From assembly GCF_021278985.1 (NCBI RefSeq), contig NZ_CP082833.1:682001-746000 (forward strand): 64,000 bases of DNA. The letters run 5' to 3'. The translations under genes and the position numbers were made by a program. The stretch is from Citrobacter rodentium NBRC 105723 = DSM 16636. Lineage in GTDB: Bacteria > Pseudomonadota > Gammaproteobacteria > Enterobacterales > Enterobacteriaceae. Under the pieces are notes generated by a model. It did not search any database, was not told the DNA's origin, and saw nothing but the letters and a program-made list of their open reading frames with translations. This document shows positions 25,606 through 35,409 of the stretch, one piece after another (position 1 is the stretch's first letter; the number at the start of each line of letters is the position of its first letter).

Positions 25606-27930
25606 TTATCCATTAACCGGAATGATCCGTAGCTCAGTTAAACCTACTCCTAGTTTCCGTGGAGGAGCATTTTTAGGAAATCCGATAACGTTTCCCTCGT
25701 TGCTAAGTTCTGGAAAAGGGGGAGTAATGGTTAATGTGTTCAACCTGTCAGAGTTAACCATATGTACTATTGATGTTTGTGTTTCAGCCTGAAGCATCAA
25801 ATTTTGAGAATGCGATCCAATTTTAACAGGGATTGGTATACCAATATTTTTACCATACGCTTTTGCTTTGATCTCTATATCAAATTTTTCGGGTAATGGC
25901 TGGTTAAAAGTAATAACTATCTCTGGTGACTGGTTGGCGTCTGACCAGCGCCCCCATAGCTCAGGATGTCCCATTCCTACAATTGATTTAATAAATACCG
26001 GTATACCGTCTGCGGCAAATATTATCCGATCTGACTGATAACGAATGTCTTTTGATGAAAGCAATAAGCGATTCTGGATATGCTGATAGCGCTCATGATC
26101 CGTTTCACCTGAAAATTCTCTTAAAACATCAGAATAATTTTCTGTAGTTAATTTAACAATACGAGTAGCGTAACCTGCTTTACCCATAGCAATACACCAT
26201 CCGGTCGTGACCAGTTTATCTGGTTGCCATACTGGCTCTATTTTAAAACACTGATCTATCCATATAAATTTATGCCCTTCAGGTAAAAAACCTAATGTGC
26301 TTCGTAGAGACCCCCCCAGTTCATCCCTTTCATCAACGACAGGCCAAACTCTCTCAGGAGATATTTTAAGCAAAACTGGGATACGATATTCAAAGTTATC
26401 GAAAAATAATACTTTTCGTTTGAGATCAATATTGAAATTTTTAATACTTTCAGGAATGCCCCACCGAGCCCGAATTGCTGGGCCCCATGCTAATAATTTA
26501 TCTTTAAAATTATCAAAAATAGATGCCAGCGAAGGTTCACTCAAAGAACTTCTTCCCAATCCCAATACGTTATCCCCCCCTAAAAGCTCGAGTACTGTTG
26601 CGCCATTATCTAAAGTGCTGCGTTTATCAGATATAATTTTCGGCGACAACCCTTGTTTAAAAACAACAAATAAATTACGCCGCGACATTTTATTAAGATA
26701 ATCGACAGCGACGGTCATGTTATTCATCACCAGATGATCGGAAGAAAGAATAATAATAGTATTTTTCGCCCAAGGTGAAGACTGTATGCGTTTAATTAAT
26801 TTCGCTATTTCATACTGACTACAAAGTACAGATGTCAACGCCTCGACCTCTTCACCATCTTTTGTATACTTCATAGCACAAGTAGAAGGAATAAAACCTT
26901 TAGGTGGGTGGGTATCTAATGTCAGTGTAAATAAAGCAAAGGGTTGCTTTTGCCTGGAAAGATATTCGAACTTTTGCCAGACTTTTTCCAAAAGAACATC
27001 ATCATACAGCCCCCAGCCATTTTGTAACGTAAAATTTTTATCTAACCCCGATTCAACTAATCCCCAGGCATGCTCAATTCCATGGGTTTTGAAAAACACA
27101 TCTTTATCAGCAAAACGTAAATTAGCCCCTTGCATAAACCAGGTTTCATAGCCTGACTTTTTCAGAATATCACCAAGACATACTGATGATGAAAAGAAGC
27201 CCTGACTTGCCTTCTTACCGCTTAAATCGGTTGGTGCCATAAGAGGCAGGCCGCATTGCGAAGCGACAATTCCCGCAATTGTAAAGTCGGTAGCGGGATA
27301 TTGTTCAGTGCCACTAAAATCTACTCCATTCTGCTTGAGTAAAGCTAAATCTGGTAATAAACCTGGGAAAATCTCATCATTAAAATATGTCCCTTCAAGG
27401 CTTTCTGCATAGATATATACTAAATTGAATTGTGGGTTATTTATTTTTGTTGCAGGTGTTATATAGTATTGCGTAAAGTCGGAACCATCTACTTTTTCAG
27501 GAGGGTCATTATAGTTAGCCAACTGTAATAAAGTGGGAGAAACTCCCACCGCGAAAAATGCCAGCAAAACAGCTACCATTGTCCAGTTTCGTTTTCTTTT
27601 TCCTAAAAAAATATTTGTTTTTAAAAATTTAAATGTAAACAGTAAAATCAGCAACATTAATAAAACGGTTATAATAAATGGCACAATATAATTAGCGAAA
27701 TCAGCACCATAAAGAGTTCTAGTCAGAGTAAAGATAACCGCATCATTTACACCTTCCCCAGTAAAATAATAACATGCAAACCAAAATATAGTTAGTAATA
27801 AAACTATGCATTCAGAAAGCAAAATAAAGAATGTGACATATCTAAGCTGAACGCTTTTATATTTATAAATAAGTATAGCCAAAGCCATTGACCATATTGA
27901 AAGAATTATTGCCGCGTATGAGTATTCCAT
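25606..27930 (-). CDS. OpgB-like phosphoglycerol transferase (sulfatase/alkaline phosphatase fold)
   Basis: A probable inner-membrane enzyme with a periplasmic catalytic domain that transfers phosphoglycerol, in E. coli OpgB to osmoregulated periplasmic glucans. About four helices occupy residues 1-130. The catalytic part has LVYIYAESLEGTYF (metal Glu), PATDFTIAG with the candidate Thr nucleophile, DTHPPKG and SSDHLVMNN. A C-terminal domain ends RKLGVGLTELRIIPV, close to the end of OpgB. The 774 residues compare with 763 for OpgB, and the resemblance is full-length. Base composition is clearly AT-rich against its neighbours, and E. coli has nothing between obgE and dacB, so transfer is likely. 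The true substrate is unknown. Confidence 0.85.
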   Translation of the reverse strand: MEYSYAAIILSIWSMALAILIYKYKSVQLRYVTFFILLSECIVLLLTIFWFACYYFTGEGVNDAVIFTLTRTLYGADFANYIVPFIITVLLMLLILLFTFKFLKTNIFLGKRKRNWTMVAVLLAFFAVGVSPTLLQLANYNDPPEKVDGSDFTQYYITPATKINNPQFNLVYIYAESLEGTYFNDEIFPGLLPDLALLKQNGVDFSGTEQYPATDFTIAGIVASQCGLPLMAPTDLSGKKASQGFFSSSVCLGDILKKSGYETWFMQGANLRFADKDVFFKTHGIEHAWGLVESGLDKNFTLQNGWGLYDDVLLEKVWQKFEYLSRQKQPFALFTLTLDTHPPKGFIPSTCAMKYTKDGEEVEALTSVLCSQYEIAKLIKRIQSSPWAKNTIIILSSDHLVMNNMTVAVDYLNKMSRRNLFVVFKQGLSPKIISDKRSTLDNGATVLELLGGDNVLGLGRSSLSEPSLASIFDNFKDKLLAWGPAIRARWGIPESIKNFNIDLKRKVLFFDNFEYRIPVLLKISPERVWPVVDERDELGGSLRSTLGFLPEGHKFIWIDQCFKIEPVWQPDKLVTTGWCIAMGKAGYATRIVKLTTENYSDVLREFSGETDHERYQHIQNRLLLSSKDIRYQSDRIIFAADGIPVFIKSIVGMGHPELWGRWSDANQSPEIVITFNQPLPEKFDIEIKAKAYGKNIGIPIPVKIGSHSQNLMLQAETQTSIVHMVNSDRLNTLTITPPFPELSNEGNVIGFPKNAPPRKLGVGLTELRIIPVNG

Positions 27931-28021
27931 TACCCCAACTCAATATAATTTCCCGAAAAGAGCGCAATTATATTTGCTTATTGGCAGGTAAGTACATCAC
28001 TAATACTATTTTCAGAATTTA

Positions 28022-28051
28022 TAAAGAAAAGGGCTGGTAAAACCAGCCCTT
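28022..28051 (-). terminator. obgE terminator
   Basis: Nine-base stem AAGGGCTGG / CCAGCCCTT followed on the minus strand by TTCTTTATA, just after the obgE stop. It separates the ribosomal operon from the opgB-like gene. Confidence 0.8.
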
Positions 28052-28055
28052 ACGA

Positions 28056-29228
28056 TTAACGCTTATAAATGAACTCGACGCCTTCTTCGTCGTCTTCGTC
28101 CCAGTCGTCATCCCAGTCATCATCCGCTTCGTCTTCCACTTCCGCGAGCTGCTGGCGATGGTAGTCATCCCACATAAATTCAACTTTTTCCGGCTGCTTC
28201 GCTTCTTCAGCCTGAACGATCGGGTTTTCGATGATAAAGGTCATCACATCCCAGCAGAGTTCCTTCACGCCCAGCTGACTGGCGGCAGAGATCAGATAAT
28301 ATTTATCTTCCCAGCCCAGCGCCTGCGCGATTGCTTTCGCTTTCTCTTCCGCTTCGTCCTGATCCAGCAAATCGATTTTGTTGAACACCAGCCAGCGCGG
28401 CTTGGACGCCAGATCCTGGCTGTATTTTTCCAGCTCGCCAATAATGATACGGGCGTTTTCTACCGGATCGGAGCCGTCGACAGGATCTATGTCGATGAGA
28501 TGCAGCAGCACGCGGCAGCGTTCCAGATGCTTCAGGAAGCGAATTCCCAGCCCTGCGCCTTCAGATGCACCTTCAATCAGTCCCGGAATATCCGCGACCA
28601 CGAAACTCTTCTCGCTGTCCATACGCACGACACCCAGGCTCGGCACCAGAGTGGTGAACGGGTAATCCGCCACTTTCGGTTTTGCCGCAGACACTGCGCG
28701 AATAAAGGTCGATTTACCGGCGTTTGGCATCCCCAGCATACCGACATCCGCCAGTAGCATCAGTTCCAGCAGCAGATCGCGCTTATCGCCCGGCGTTCCC
28801 ATCGTTTTCTGACGCGGCGTACGGTTTACCGACGATTTAAAGCGGGTATTGCCCAGACCATGCCAGCCGCCCTTCGCCACCATCAGACGCTGACCATGTT
28901 TGGTCATATCGCCCATGGTTTCGCCAGTGCCCTGATCGATAACACGCGTTCCTACCGGCACTTTGATCGTGACGTCTTTGCCGCGTTTTCCGGTACAGTC
29001 ACGGCTGGCGCCATTCTGCCCGCGTTCGGCACGGAAAGATTTTTCGAAACGATAGTCGATCAGGGTGTTCAGGTTTTCGTCCGCTTCCAGCCAGACATCC
29101 CCCCCGTCTCCCCCGTCGCCGCCGTCCGGGCCGCCTTTCGGGATGTATTTCTCACGGCGGAAGCTCACGCAACCATTGCCGCCATCGCCTGCAACGACCA
29201 GAATCGTTGCTTCATCAACAAACTTCAT
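28056..29228 (-). CDS. obgE: Obg family GTPase
   Basis: Essential ribosome-associated GTPase (ObgE/CgtA) involved in 50S maturation and the stringent response. A glycine-rich Obg domain is at 1-158 (GGDGGNGCVSFRREKYIPKG). The G domain has MPNAGKST, DIPGLIEGA and NKIDLLD, followed by a very acidic C-terminal tail (DDDWDDDWDEDDEEG). The 390 residues match E. coli. It is last in the rplU-rpmA-yhbE-obgE operon. Confidence 0.98.
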   Translation of the reverse strand: MKFVDEATILVVAGDGGNGCVSFRREKYIPKGGPDGGDGGDGGDVWLEADENLNTLIDYRFEKSFRAERGQNGASRDCTGKRGKDVTIKVPVGTRVIDQGTGETMGDMTKHGQRLMVAKGGWHGLGNTRFKSSVNRTPRQKTMGTPGDKRDLLLELMLLADVGMLGMPNAGKSTFIRAVSAAKPKVADYPFTTLVPSLGVVRMDSEKSFVVADIPGLIEGASEGAGLGIRFLKHLERCRVLLHLIDIDPVDGSDPVENARIIIGELEKYSQDLASKPRWLVFNKIDLLDQDEAEEKAKAIAQALGWEDKYYLISAASQLGVKELCWDVMTFIIENPIVQAEEAKQPEKVEFMWDDYHRQQLAEVEDEADDDWDDDWDEDDEEGVEFIYKR

Positions 29229-29243
29229 TTTACTCTCCGTAAA

Positions 29244-30209
29244 TCATTCGCCTGAGCGGGGTTGCGATACCACCGGTTCATGCTTGCGTAATCCGCCCCA
29301 AATTCGATGACCAATGGCGGAGTACATCGCGCCCGCAACCACGACAAACGCACCGAGATAACCTAAAAGGTTTAACATCGGTCTGGCGAAGAAATCGGGC
29401 CAGGCCACAGATAAAAGATCTGAAAATAACAGCGTAAACAGCGGCGTAAGCGTGATAATCGCGCTTACCTGCGCCGCCTGCCAGCGCGCCATCGCTTCCG
29501 CCAGGGCGCCATATCCTACCAGCGTATTCAGCCCGCAGAAAACCAGACAGGCAAGCTGCCAGTCGCTGAGCTGCGCTATCACGCCGGGTTTTGCCAGCGG
29601 CAACAGCGCTATCGTACATAAAGTGTACAGTAAAAACAGAATTTGCGGTGAGGCCAGCCGCCGCAACAACACCTTCTGTGCGACGCCATAGCTCACCCAG
29701 ACCATCGCCGCACCGACGCCAAAAATCACTCCCCAGGTATAATCGGTGAGTCTGGTAAAGATTTCGGCCAGGCTGGTATTAAAAAACATGACCAGCCCGC
29801 TCAGGAGCATTATTGCGCCGATTACCTGCGTACCGCGCATTTTCTCTTTCAGAATAAATACGCTGGCGACCATCATGCCCACTGGCGATAGCTGTCCGAT
29901 GACCTGCGAGGCCGTCGGGCTCAGGTACTGTAAAGAAGAGCTGAACAGGATGAAGTTACCGAAGAGGCCGCCGGTAGCAATCGCCAGCAGCACCAGCCAG
30001 CGCGGCTTACGAAAGATTCGCAGCGGCGGAAGCTTGCGCTTTACGGCCAGAATCGCTCCGAGACCAATACTGGCCATCAAAAAACGGTAAAACACGATGG
30101 TAGGAGGCTCCATCACCTCCAGCACCTGTTTCATTGCAATTGGTAAGGCTCCCCAACACATTGCGGTGGTGAGCGCCAAAAGAATGCCAATGCCAGCCTG
30201 CTGCTTCAT
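29244..30209 (-). CDS. yhbE: DMT/EamA family inner-membrane transporter YhbE
   Basis: A 321-residue membrane protein with about ten helices and two EamA repeats (first beginning GIGILLALTTAMCWGALPIAMK). The substrate is unknown. It lies between rpmA and obgE, as in E. coli, beyond the rpmA terminator, so readthrough or an internal promoter must serve it. Confidence 0.95.
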   Translation of the reverse strand: MKQQAGIGILLALTTAMCWGALPIAMKQVLEVMEPPTIVFYRFLMASIGLGAILAVKRKLPPLRIFRKPRWLVLLAIATGGLFGNFILFSSSLQYLSPTASQVIGQLSPVGMMVASVFILKEKMRGTQVIGAIMLLSGLVMFFNTSLAEIFTRLTDYTWGVIFGVGAAMVWVSYGVAQKVLLRRLASPQILFLLYTLCTIALLPLAKPGVIAQLSDWQLACLVFCGLNTLVGYGALAEAMARWQAAQVSAIITLTPLFTLLFSDLLSVAWPDFFARPMLNLLGYLGAFVVVAGAMYSAIGHRIWGGLRKHEPVVSQPRSGE

Positions 30210-30283
30210 GCCCGTTTTCCCTGCAAAGACTCGTTAGCCGGTACGAAACGGTTTCACGAGCATATTTACCGGTCGTCGAATGT

Positions 30284-30313
30284 AAAAAGCCCCGCAACAG
30301 GGTGCGGGGCTTT
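30284..30313 (-). terminator. rpmA terminator/attenuator
   Basis: Eleven-base stem AAAGCCCCGCA / TGCGGGGCTTT with a six-base loop, followed on the minus strand by TT-ACATT. It lies between rpmA and yhbE and should reduce transcription into yhbE-obgE. Confidence 0.85.
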
Positions 30314-30338
30314 CATCCGTTACCGGACCACGAAAAAC

Positions 30339-30596
30339 TTACTCAGCAACGATGCTGATGTATTTACGGTTGTTCGGGCCTTTAACTTCAAATTTCACTT
30401 TACCGTCTGCTTTCGCAAACAGAGTGTGGTCACGACCGCAACCTACGTTAGTGCCAGCGTGGAATTTGGTGCCACGTTGACGAACGATGATGCTACCCGC
30501 CAGAACGGTTTCGCCACCGAAACGCTTAACGCCCAGGCGTTTAGCTTCTGAATCGCGACCGTTACGAGTGGAGCCGCCAGCCTTTTTATGTGCCAT
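30339..30596 (-). CDS. rpmA: 50S ribosomal protein L27
   Basis: Large-subunit protein whose N-terminus reaches the peptidyl-transferase centre. The 85 residues begin MAHKKAGGSTRNGRDSEAKR, as in E. coli, and end ISIVAE. It follows rplU by 19 bases. Confidence 0.99.
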   Translation of the reverse strand: MAHKKAGGSTRNGRDSEAKRLGVKRFGGETVLAGSIIVRQRGTKFHAGTNVGCGRDHTLFAKADGKVKFEVKGPNNRKYISIVAE

Positions 30597-30615
30597 TTAA
30601 ATCTCTCCTCAGGTC

Positions 30616-30954
<339 letters not shown>

Positions 30955-30999
30955 TTAGATGATTCAGAGTGCGCTATAAATATTCACAATAGGGCGCGA

Positions 31000-31028
31000 A
31001 TATTACGCAAAACGTGAGCCTTTGACAA
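31000..31028 (-). promoter_or_regulatory. rplU operon promoter
   Basis: TTGTCA (31023-31028), a 17-base spacer and TAATAT (31000-31005) on the minus strand, about 75 bases before rplU. It is a near-consensus sigma-70 promoter, as expected for a ribosomal protein operon. Confidence 0.8.
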
Positions 31029-31186
31029 GTGCTACAGTCAATACATGAAGAAAAAAAACACAACGCGTATGGTAACGTTTATCTGCGCCGTTTTTTCAGT
31101 ACAATCAGCACATATTTTACAACCCTAAACCCTAAGTTACCTTGCTGTCTGAAGAGGTAAACGGGGCGAAAAGCCCGGCTTTGGCG

Positions 31187-32158
31187 ATGAATTTAGAAAA
31201 AATCAATGAGTTAACCGCGCAGGATATGGCGGGTGTCAATGCGACAATCCTTGAACAGCTTAATTCCGATGTTCAACTGATCAACCAGTTAGGCTATTAC
31301 ATAGTGAGCGGTGGCGGGAAACGTATTCGCCCGATGATTGCCGTACTCGCGGCGCGCGCCGTTGGCTATCAGGGAAATGCCCATGTCACTATCGCGGCGT
31401 TGATCGAGTTTATCCACACCGCCACCCTGCTGCATGATGATGTGGTGGATGAGTCCGATATGCGCCGCGGCAAAGCAACGGCGAATGCCGCGTTTGGCAA
31501 TGCCGCCAGCGTGCTGGTTGGTGACTTTATCTATACCCGCGCCTTCCAGATGATGACCAGCCTCGGTTCGCTGAAAGTGCTGGAAGTGATGTCGGAAGCC
31601 GTGAACGTTATCGCGGAAGGCGAAGTATTACAGTTGATGAACGTCAACGACCCGGATATCACCGAAGAAAACTACATGCGCGTAATTTACAGCAAAACCG
31701 CGCGTCTGTTTGAAGCGGCGGCGCAGTGCTCCGGCATTCTTGCTGGCTGCAGCGACGCGCAGGAAAAAGGGTTACAGGACTATGGCCGCTATCTCGGCAC
31801 AGCTTTCCAGTTGATTGACGATTTACTGGATTACAGCGCCGATGGCGAACAGCTGGGTAAAAACGTCGGCGATGACCTCAATGAAGGTAAACCGACGTTG
31901 CCGCTGCTCCATGCAATGCGTCACGGCACTCCTGAGCAGGCGCAGATGATTCGTACCGCCATTGAACAAGGAAACGGGCGACATCTTCTTGAGCCGGTTC
32001 TGGAAGCGATGAATGCCTGCGGATCGCTGGAATGGACGCGTCAGCGTGCGGAAGAAGAAGCGGACAAAGCGATCGCTGCCCTCCAGACGCTGCCTGACAC
32101 TCCATGGCGCGAAGCGCTAATCGGCCTTGCGCATATCGCCGTACAACGAGACCGGTAA
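31187..32158 (+). CDS. ispB: octaprenyl diphosphate synthase
   Basis: Builds the C40 side chain of ubiquinone and menaquinone from farnesyl diphosphate and IPP. The start at 31187 (MNLEKINELTAQDM) gives 323 residues, as in E. coli. The two aspartate-rich motifs are LLHDDVVDESDMRRG and IDDLLDY. It is divergent from rplU and precedes sfsB. Confidence 0.98.
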   Translation: MNLEKINELTAQDMAGVNATILEQLNSDVQLINQLGYYIVSGGGKRIRPMIAVLAARAVGYQGNAHVTIAALIEFIHTATLLHDDVVDESDMRRGKATANAAFGNAASVLVGDFIYTRAFQMMTSLGSLKVLEVMSEAVNVIAEGEVLQLMNVNDPDITEENYMRVIYSKTARLFEAAAQCSGILAGCSDAQEKGLQDYGRYLGTAFQLIDDLLDYSADGEQLGKNVGDDLNEGKPTLPLLHAMRHGTPEQAQMIRTAIEQGNGRHLLEPVLEAMNACGSLEWTRQRAEEEADKAIAALQTLPDTPWREALIGLAHIAVQRDR

Positions 32159-32381
32159 TCACATCAATATCATCCCGTGAAAGAACGGGATGATTCAAGT
32201 AAATTCCAATAAAAATGACCAACTTCAAAGAACCCGGTTAAAATCCGTAACCGTTCTTGGCTAAATCTGAATATCATAAACACTTACATGAACTTTTTAG
32301 AACAATAGTTCTTCAGGCGTATAGTATTTCTCTCGGTTTTATTGTTCAAAAACCCATGAACAACTGAAGGAGCGAGGGAAA

Positions 32382-32669
32382 ATGGAAAGCAAACTCATTG
32401 ACTGGCACCCGGCGGATATCATCGCCGGATTGCGGAAAAAAGGGACATCAATGGCCGCCGAGTCGCGCAGGAACGGATTGAGTTCCTCCACGCTGGCAAA
32501 CGCTTTAACCCGGCCCTGGCCAAAAGGCGAAGTGATTATTGCTAAAGTATTAGAAACGGATCCCTGGGTTATCTGGCCGTCGCGTTATCATGATCCTAAA
32601 ACGCATGCTTTTATCGACAGAACGCGCCTGATGCGCTCAGCACGTCGTGCTAATTCAGATACCAAGTAA
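32382..32669 (+). CDS. sfsB: Ner-like DNA-binding regulator SfsB
   Basis: A small helix-turn-helix protein related to phage Mu Ner; E. coli SfsB (Nlp) affects maltose gene expression. The 95-residue product has MESKLIDWHPADIIAGLRKKGTSMA followed by the helix-turn-helix and a basic tail. It is preceded by GAAGGAGCGAGG and lies between ispB and murA, as in E. coli. Confidence 0.93.
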   Translation: MESKLIDWHPADIIAGLRKKGTSMAAESRRNGLSSSTLANALTRPWPKGEVIIAKVLETDPWVIWPSRYHDPKTHAFIDRTRLMRSARRANSDTK

Positions 32670-32681
32670 AATACAAGACAG

Positions 32682-32708
32682 TAGCCCCTGCTACGCGCAA
32701 CGGGGCTA
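32682..32708. terminator. sfsB/murA convergent hairpin
   Basis: TAGCCCC / GGGGCTA stem with a 13-base loop between the convergent sfsB and murA stops. U-runs are weak. Confidence 0.45.
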
Positions 32709-32723
32709 TGTATTCAATAGGAA

Positions 32724-33983
32724 TTACTCGCCTTTCACGCGCTCTATATTAGCGCCCAGCGCCCGCAGTTTATCCTCAATGCGCTCGTAGCCGCGATCGA
32801 TATGATAAATACGATCCACAACCGTTGTGCCTTCGGCAATGCATCCTGCCAGCACCAGACTCGCAGAAGCGCGCAGATCCGTCGCCATAACCTGCGCACC
32901 GGAAAGTTTCTCCACCCCGTGGCAAATCACCGTATTGCTTTCGATTTCAGCGTGCGCGCCCATACGGCTCAGCTCAGGCACGTGCATAAAGCGGTTTTCG
33001 AATACGGTTTCCGTGATAAATCCAGTACCTTCCGCGACCAGGTTCAGCAGCGTAAACTGCGCCTGCATATCGGTCGGGAAAGCCGGATGCGGCGCAGTAC
33101 GTACGTTAACCGCTTTCGGACGCTTACCGTGCATGTCGAGGCTGATCCAGTCTTCACCCACTTCGATATCGGCGCCCGCATCACGCAGCTTGGCGAGAAC
33201 CGCGTCCAGCGTATCCGGCTGCGCGTTACGGCACACGATCTTGCCGCGCGAGATCGCCGCCGCGACCAGGAACGTACCGGTTTCGATACGGTCCGGCAGC
33301 ACGCGATAAACACCGCCCCCCAGACGTTCAACGCCTTCGATAGTGATACGATCGGTGCCCTGCCCGGAGATCTTCGCCCCCAGCGCAATCAGGAAATTCG
33401 CCGTATCGACGATCTCCGGCTCACGCGCGGCGTTTTCAATAATGGTGGTACCTTCCGCGAGGGTCGCTGCGCACATGATGGTGACCGTCGCGCCAACGCT
33501 GACTTTATCCATCACGATATGCGCGCCTTTCAGCCTTCCGTCGACGGAAGCCTTCACATAGCCCTCTTCCAGCCTGATGGTCGCACCCAGCTGCTCCAGA
33601 CCGGTGATGTGCAGATCCACCGGACGTGCGCCGATAGTGCAGCCGCCAGGCAGAGAAACCTGCCCCTGACCAAAGCGTGCCACCAGCGGCCCCAGCGCCC
33701 AGATAGAGGCGCGCATGGTTTTCACCAGATCATACGGCGCGCAGAAAACGTTAACGTTGCGCGCATCAATACGTACCGAACCGTTACGCTCAACCTTCGC
33801 GCCAAGCTGACTCAGCAGCTTCATTGAGGTATCCACGTCCTTCAGTTTCGGGACGTTCTGGATCTCTACCGGCTCTTCCGCCAGCAGCGCCGCAAACAGG
33901 ATTGGCAGTGCGGCGTTTTTTGCACCTGAAATGGTGACTTCGCCCTGGAGCTTCGTCGGCCCCTGAACACGAAATTTATCCAT
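32724..33983 (-). CDS. murA: UDP-N-acetylglucosamine 1-carboxyvinyltransferase
   Basis: First committed step of peptidoglycan synthesis: transfers enolpyruvate from PEP to UDP-GlcNAc; the fosfomycin target. The catalytic Cys115 is in LPGGCTIGARP, and Lys22 is in SGAKNAALP. The 419 residues match E. coli. It follows ibaG by 53 bases. Confidence 0.99.
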   Translation of the reverse strand: MDKFRVQGPTKLQGEVTISGAKNAALPILFAALLAEEPVEIQNVPKLKDVDTSMKLLSQLGAKVERNGSVRIDARNVNVFCAPYDLVKTMRASIWALGPLVARFGQGQVSLPGGCTIGARPVDLHITGLEQLGATIRLEEGYVKASVDGRLKGAHIVMDKVSVGATVTIMCAATLAEGTTIIENAAREPEIVDTANFLIALGAKISGQGTDRITIEGVERLGGGVYRVLPDRIETGTFLVAAAISRGKIVCRNAQPDTLDAVLAKLRDAGADIEVGEDWISLDMHGKRPKAVNVRTAPHPAFPTDMQAQFTLLNLVAEGTGFITETVFENRFMHVPELSRMGAHAEIESNTVICHGVEKLSGAQVMATDLRASASLVLAGCIAEGTTVVDRIYHIDRGYERIEDKLRALGANIERVKGE

Positions 33984-34036
33984 GATGTTGTTCTCAGTTA
34001 AAATTCATCGTCGCTACCGGCGTTATGGCCCGTAGC

Positions 34037-34291
34037 TTAAAAACCGTTAAGCTTACGATCGCGCGCCCACTCTGCGGGGGTATACGCTTTGATCGACAGG
34101 GCGTGAATGCGGTTGTCCGCAATATACTCCATCAGCGGGGCATAGATGGTCTGCTGTTTCTTAACCCGGCTCATGCCGTCAAACATCTCACCCACGGCAA
34201 TAACCTGAAAATGACTGCCATCGCCAGAGACGTGGACTTCCTGGAGGGAGAGTGCGTTCATCAGCACTCTCTGAATTTCATTATTTTCCAT
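34037..34291 (-). CDS. ibaG: BolA family protein IbaG
   Basis: BolA-like protein that partners monothiol glutaredoxins in iron-sulfur handling and is linked to acid stress. The start at 34291 (MENNEIQRVLMNALSLQEV) gives 84 residues, as in E. coli. The signature is GDGSHFQVIAV and the C-terminal KAYTPAEWARDRKLNGF. It lies upstream of murA. Confidence 0.96.
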   Translation of the reverse strand: MENNEIQRVLMNALSLQEVHVSGDGSHFQVIAVGEMFDGMSRVKKQQTIYAPLMEYIADNRIHALSIKAYTPAEWARDRKLNGF

Positions 34292-34385
34292 GGGCTCTTT
34301 ATTCGTCAGATAGTGAAAACAGCCCAACATCTTAGTGCAAAGTTGCGCTGTCATAAATAAGCAAAAGGATTATGAATGTAAAGTT

Positions 34386-34452
34386 GCCTGATGGCGGCGC
34401 TGTCGCGTCTTATCAGGCCTGTGGGGCAAGGCCGGACAGCCGCAGCTATCCG
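34386..34452. repeat. REP/BIME element between mlaB and ibaG
   Basis: A unit bounded by GCCTGAT (34386-34392) and ATCAGGC (34412-34418), with a GC-rich tail (GGCCGGACAGCC). It lies in the short gap after mlaB and matches the enterobacterial REP pattern. Confidence 0.6.
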
Positions 34453-34459
34453 ACGCAGA

Positions 34460-34756
34460 TTACGGACGGGGAAGAACGTCCGCAGGCAGGTTATACAACT
34501 GCGCCAGGGTGTAAACCTTGTCGTTTACGCCCTGTAGTGAAACGCTGTTGCCCTGTTTTTTCGCCAGCTCGATAAGGTGAACCAGCAGCGCCAGCCCACC
34601 GGTATCCACGCGAGAAATCTGGCTCAGATCGATACAGGTCACCTCTTTCATCGCCTCAACGCGCGCATCCCACAGCGGATTGAGCACGTCCTGATCCAGC
34701 TCGCCCGCCAGCATCAGCGTATCGCCGTCACATGTCCAGCGGAGTGACTGCGTCAT
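34460..34756 (-). CDS. mlaB: phospholipid retrieval STAS protein MlaB
   Basis: Cytoplasmic STAS-domain subunit that supports the MlaFE ABC transporter. The start at 34756 (MTQSLRWTCDGDTL) gives 98 residues; its first base is the last base of the mlaC stop (TAATG). The STAS core is CIDLSQISRVDTGGLALLVHL. It is last in the mlaFEDCB operon. Confidence 0.95.
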   Translation of the reverse strand: MTQSLRWTCDGDTLMLAGELDQDVLNPLWDARVEAMKEVTCIDLSQISRVDTGGLALLVHLIELAKKQGNSVSLQGVNDKVYTLAQLYNLPADVLPRP

Positions 34757-35391
34757 TACTTTTTCTCTTCCAGCGTGATTTTCTGCTGCGCGATGGATTT
34801 CAGTTGCGCAGTCAGGCCGTCGATCCCTTTCGTACGCAGCAGATCGCTCCACTCATTCTGTTTAGTGGTGATCATGCTGACACCTTCGGCGATCATGTCA
34901 TAGGCCTGCCAGTTGCCGGTCTGGCTGTTTTTACGCCACTGGAAGTCCAGACGCACCGGTGGACGACCGTTTGGATCGATAATGGTGACGCGGATCGGCA
35001 CAATCGTCGCACTGCCCAGCGGCTGCTCTGGTGCGATCTGATAAGTCTGACCATGATACATCGCCAGCGCCTGACCGTATGCCTGTTTCAGATATTCACG
35101 GAACGCGGCGAAATAGGCGTCACGCTGGGCAGGCGTCGCTTCTTTGTAGTAACGCCCCAATACCAGCGCGCCGGCGTATTTCACCTGCACGTACGGCAGC
35201 AGTTCCTGATCGACCACCTCACGCAGATAGTCCGGATTAGAGCGGATTTTGGGCTGTTCATTTTTCAGACGATCGAACGTTTTCTGCGCCGCTTCGTTCA
35301 TCAGCTTGTAGGGGTTGGTCTGATCGGCCGCCGTGGCCGCGCTCAGCGGCGCGATCACCAGCAGAGCCACCATCATCAATCGTTTAAACAT
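34756..35391 (-). CDS. mlaC: periplasmic phospholipid-binding protein MlaC
   Basis: Carries phospholipids between the outer-membrane MlaA complex and the inner-membrane MlaFEDB complex. The signal peptide is MFKRLMMVALLVIAPLSAATAA. The 211 residues match E. coli. Conserved regions include DQTNPYKLMNEAA and WQAYDMIAEGVSM. Confidence 0.97.
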   Translation of the reverse strand: MFKRLMMVALLVIAPLSAATAADQTNPYKLMNEAAQKTFDRLKNEQPKIRSNPDYLREVVDQELLPYVQVKYAGALVLGRYYKEATPAQRDAYFAAFREYLKQAYGQALAMYHGQTYQIAPEQPLGSATIVPIRVTIIDPNGRPPVRLDFQWRKNSQTGNWQAYDMIAEGVSMITTKQNEWSDLLRTKGIDGLTAQLKSIAQQKITLEEKK

Positions 35392-35409
35392 ATGTCGATT
35401 CTCCCGTGA

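Noticed and set aside
25606..27930. Reading the opgB-like gene as a true sulfatase or as EptA-type phosphoethanolamine transferase (yhbX relative)
   Set aside because: The N-terminal topology, conserved blocks and C-terminal end match OpgB along the full length, and no sulfatase CxPxR motif is seen.
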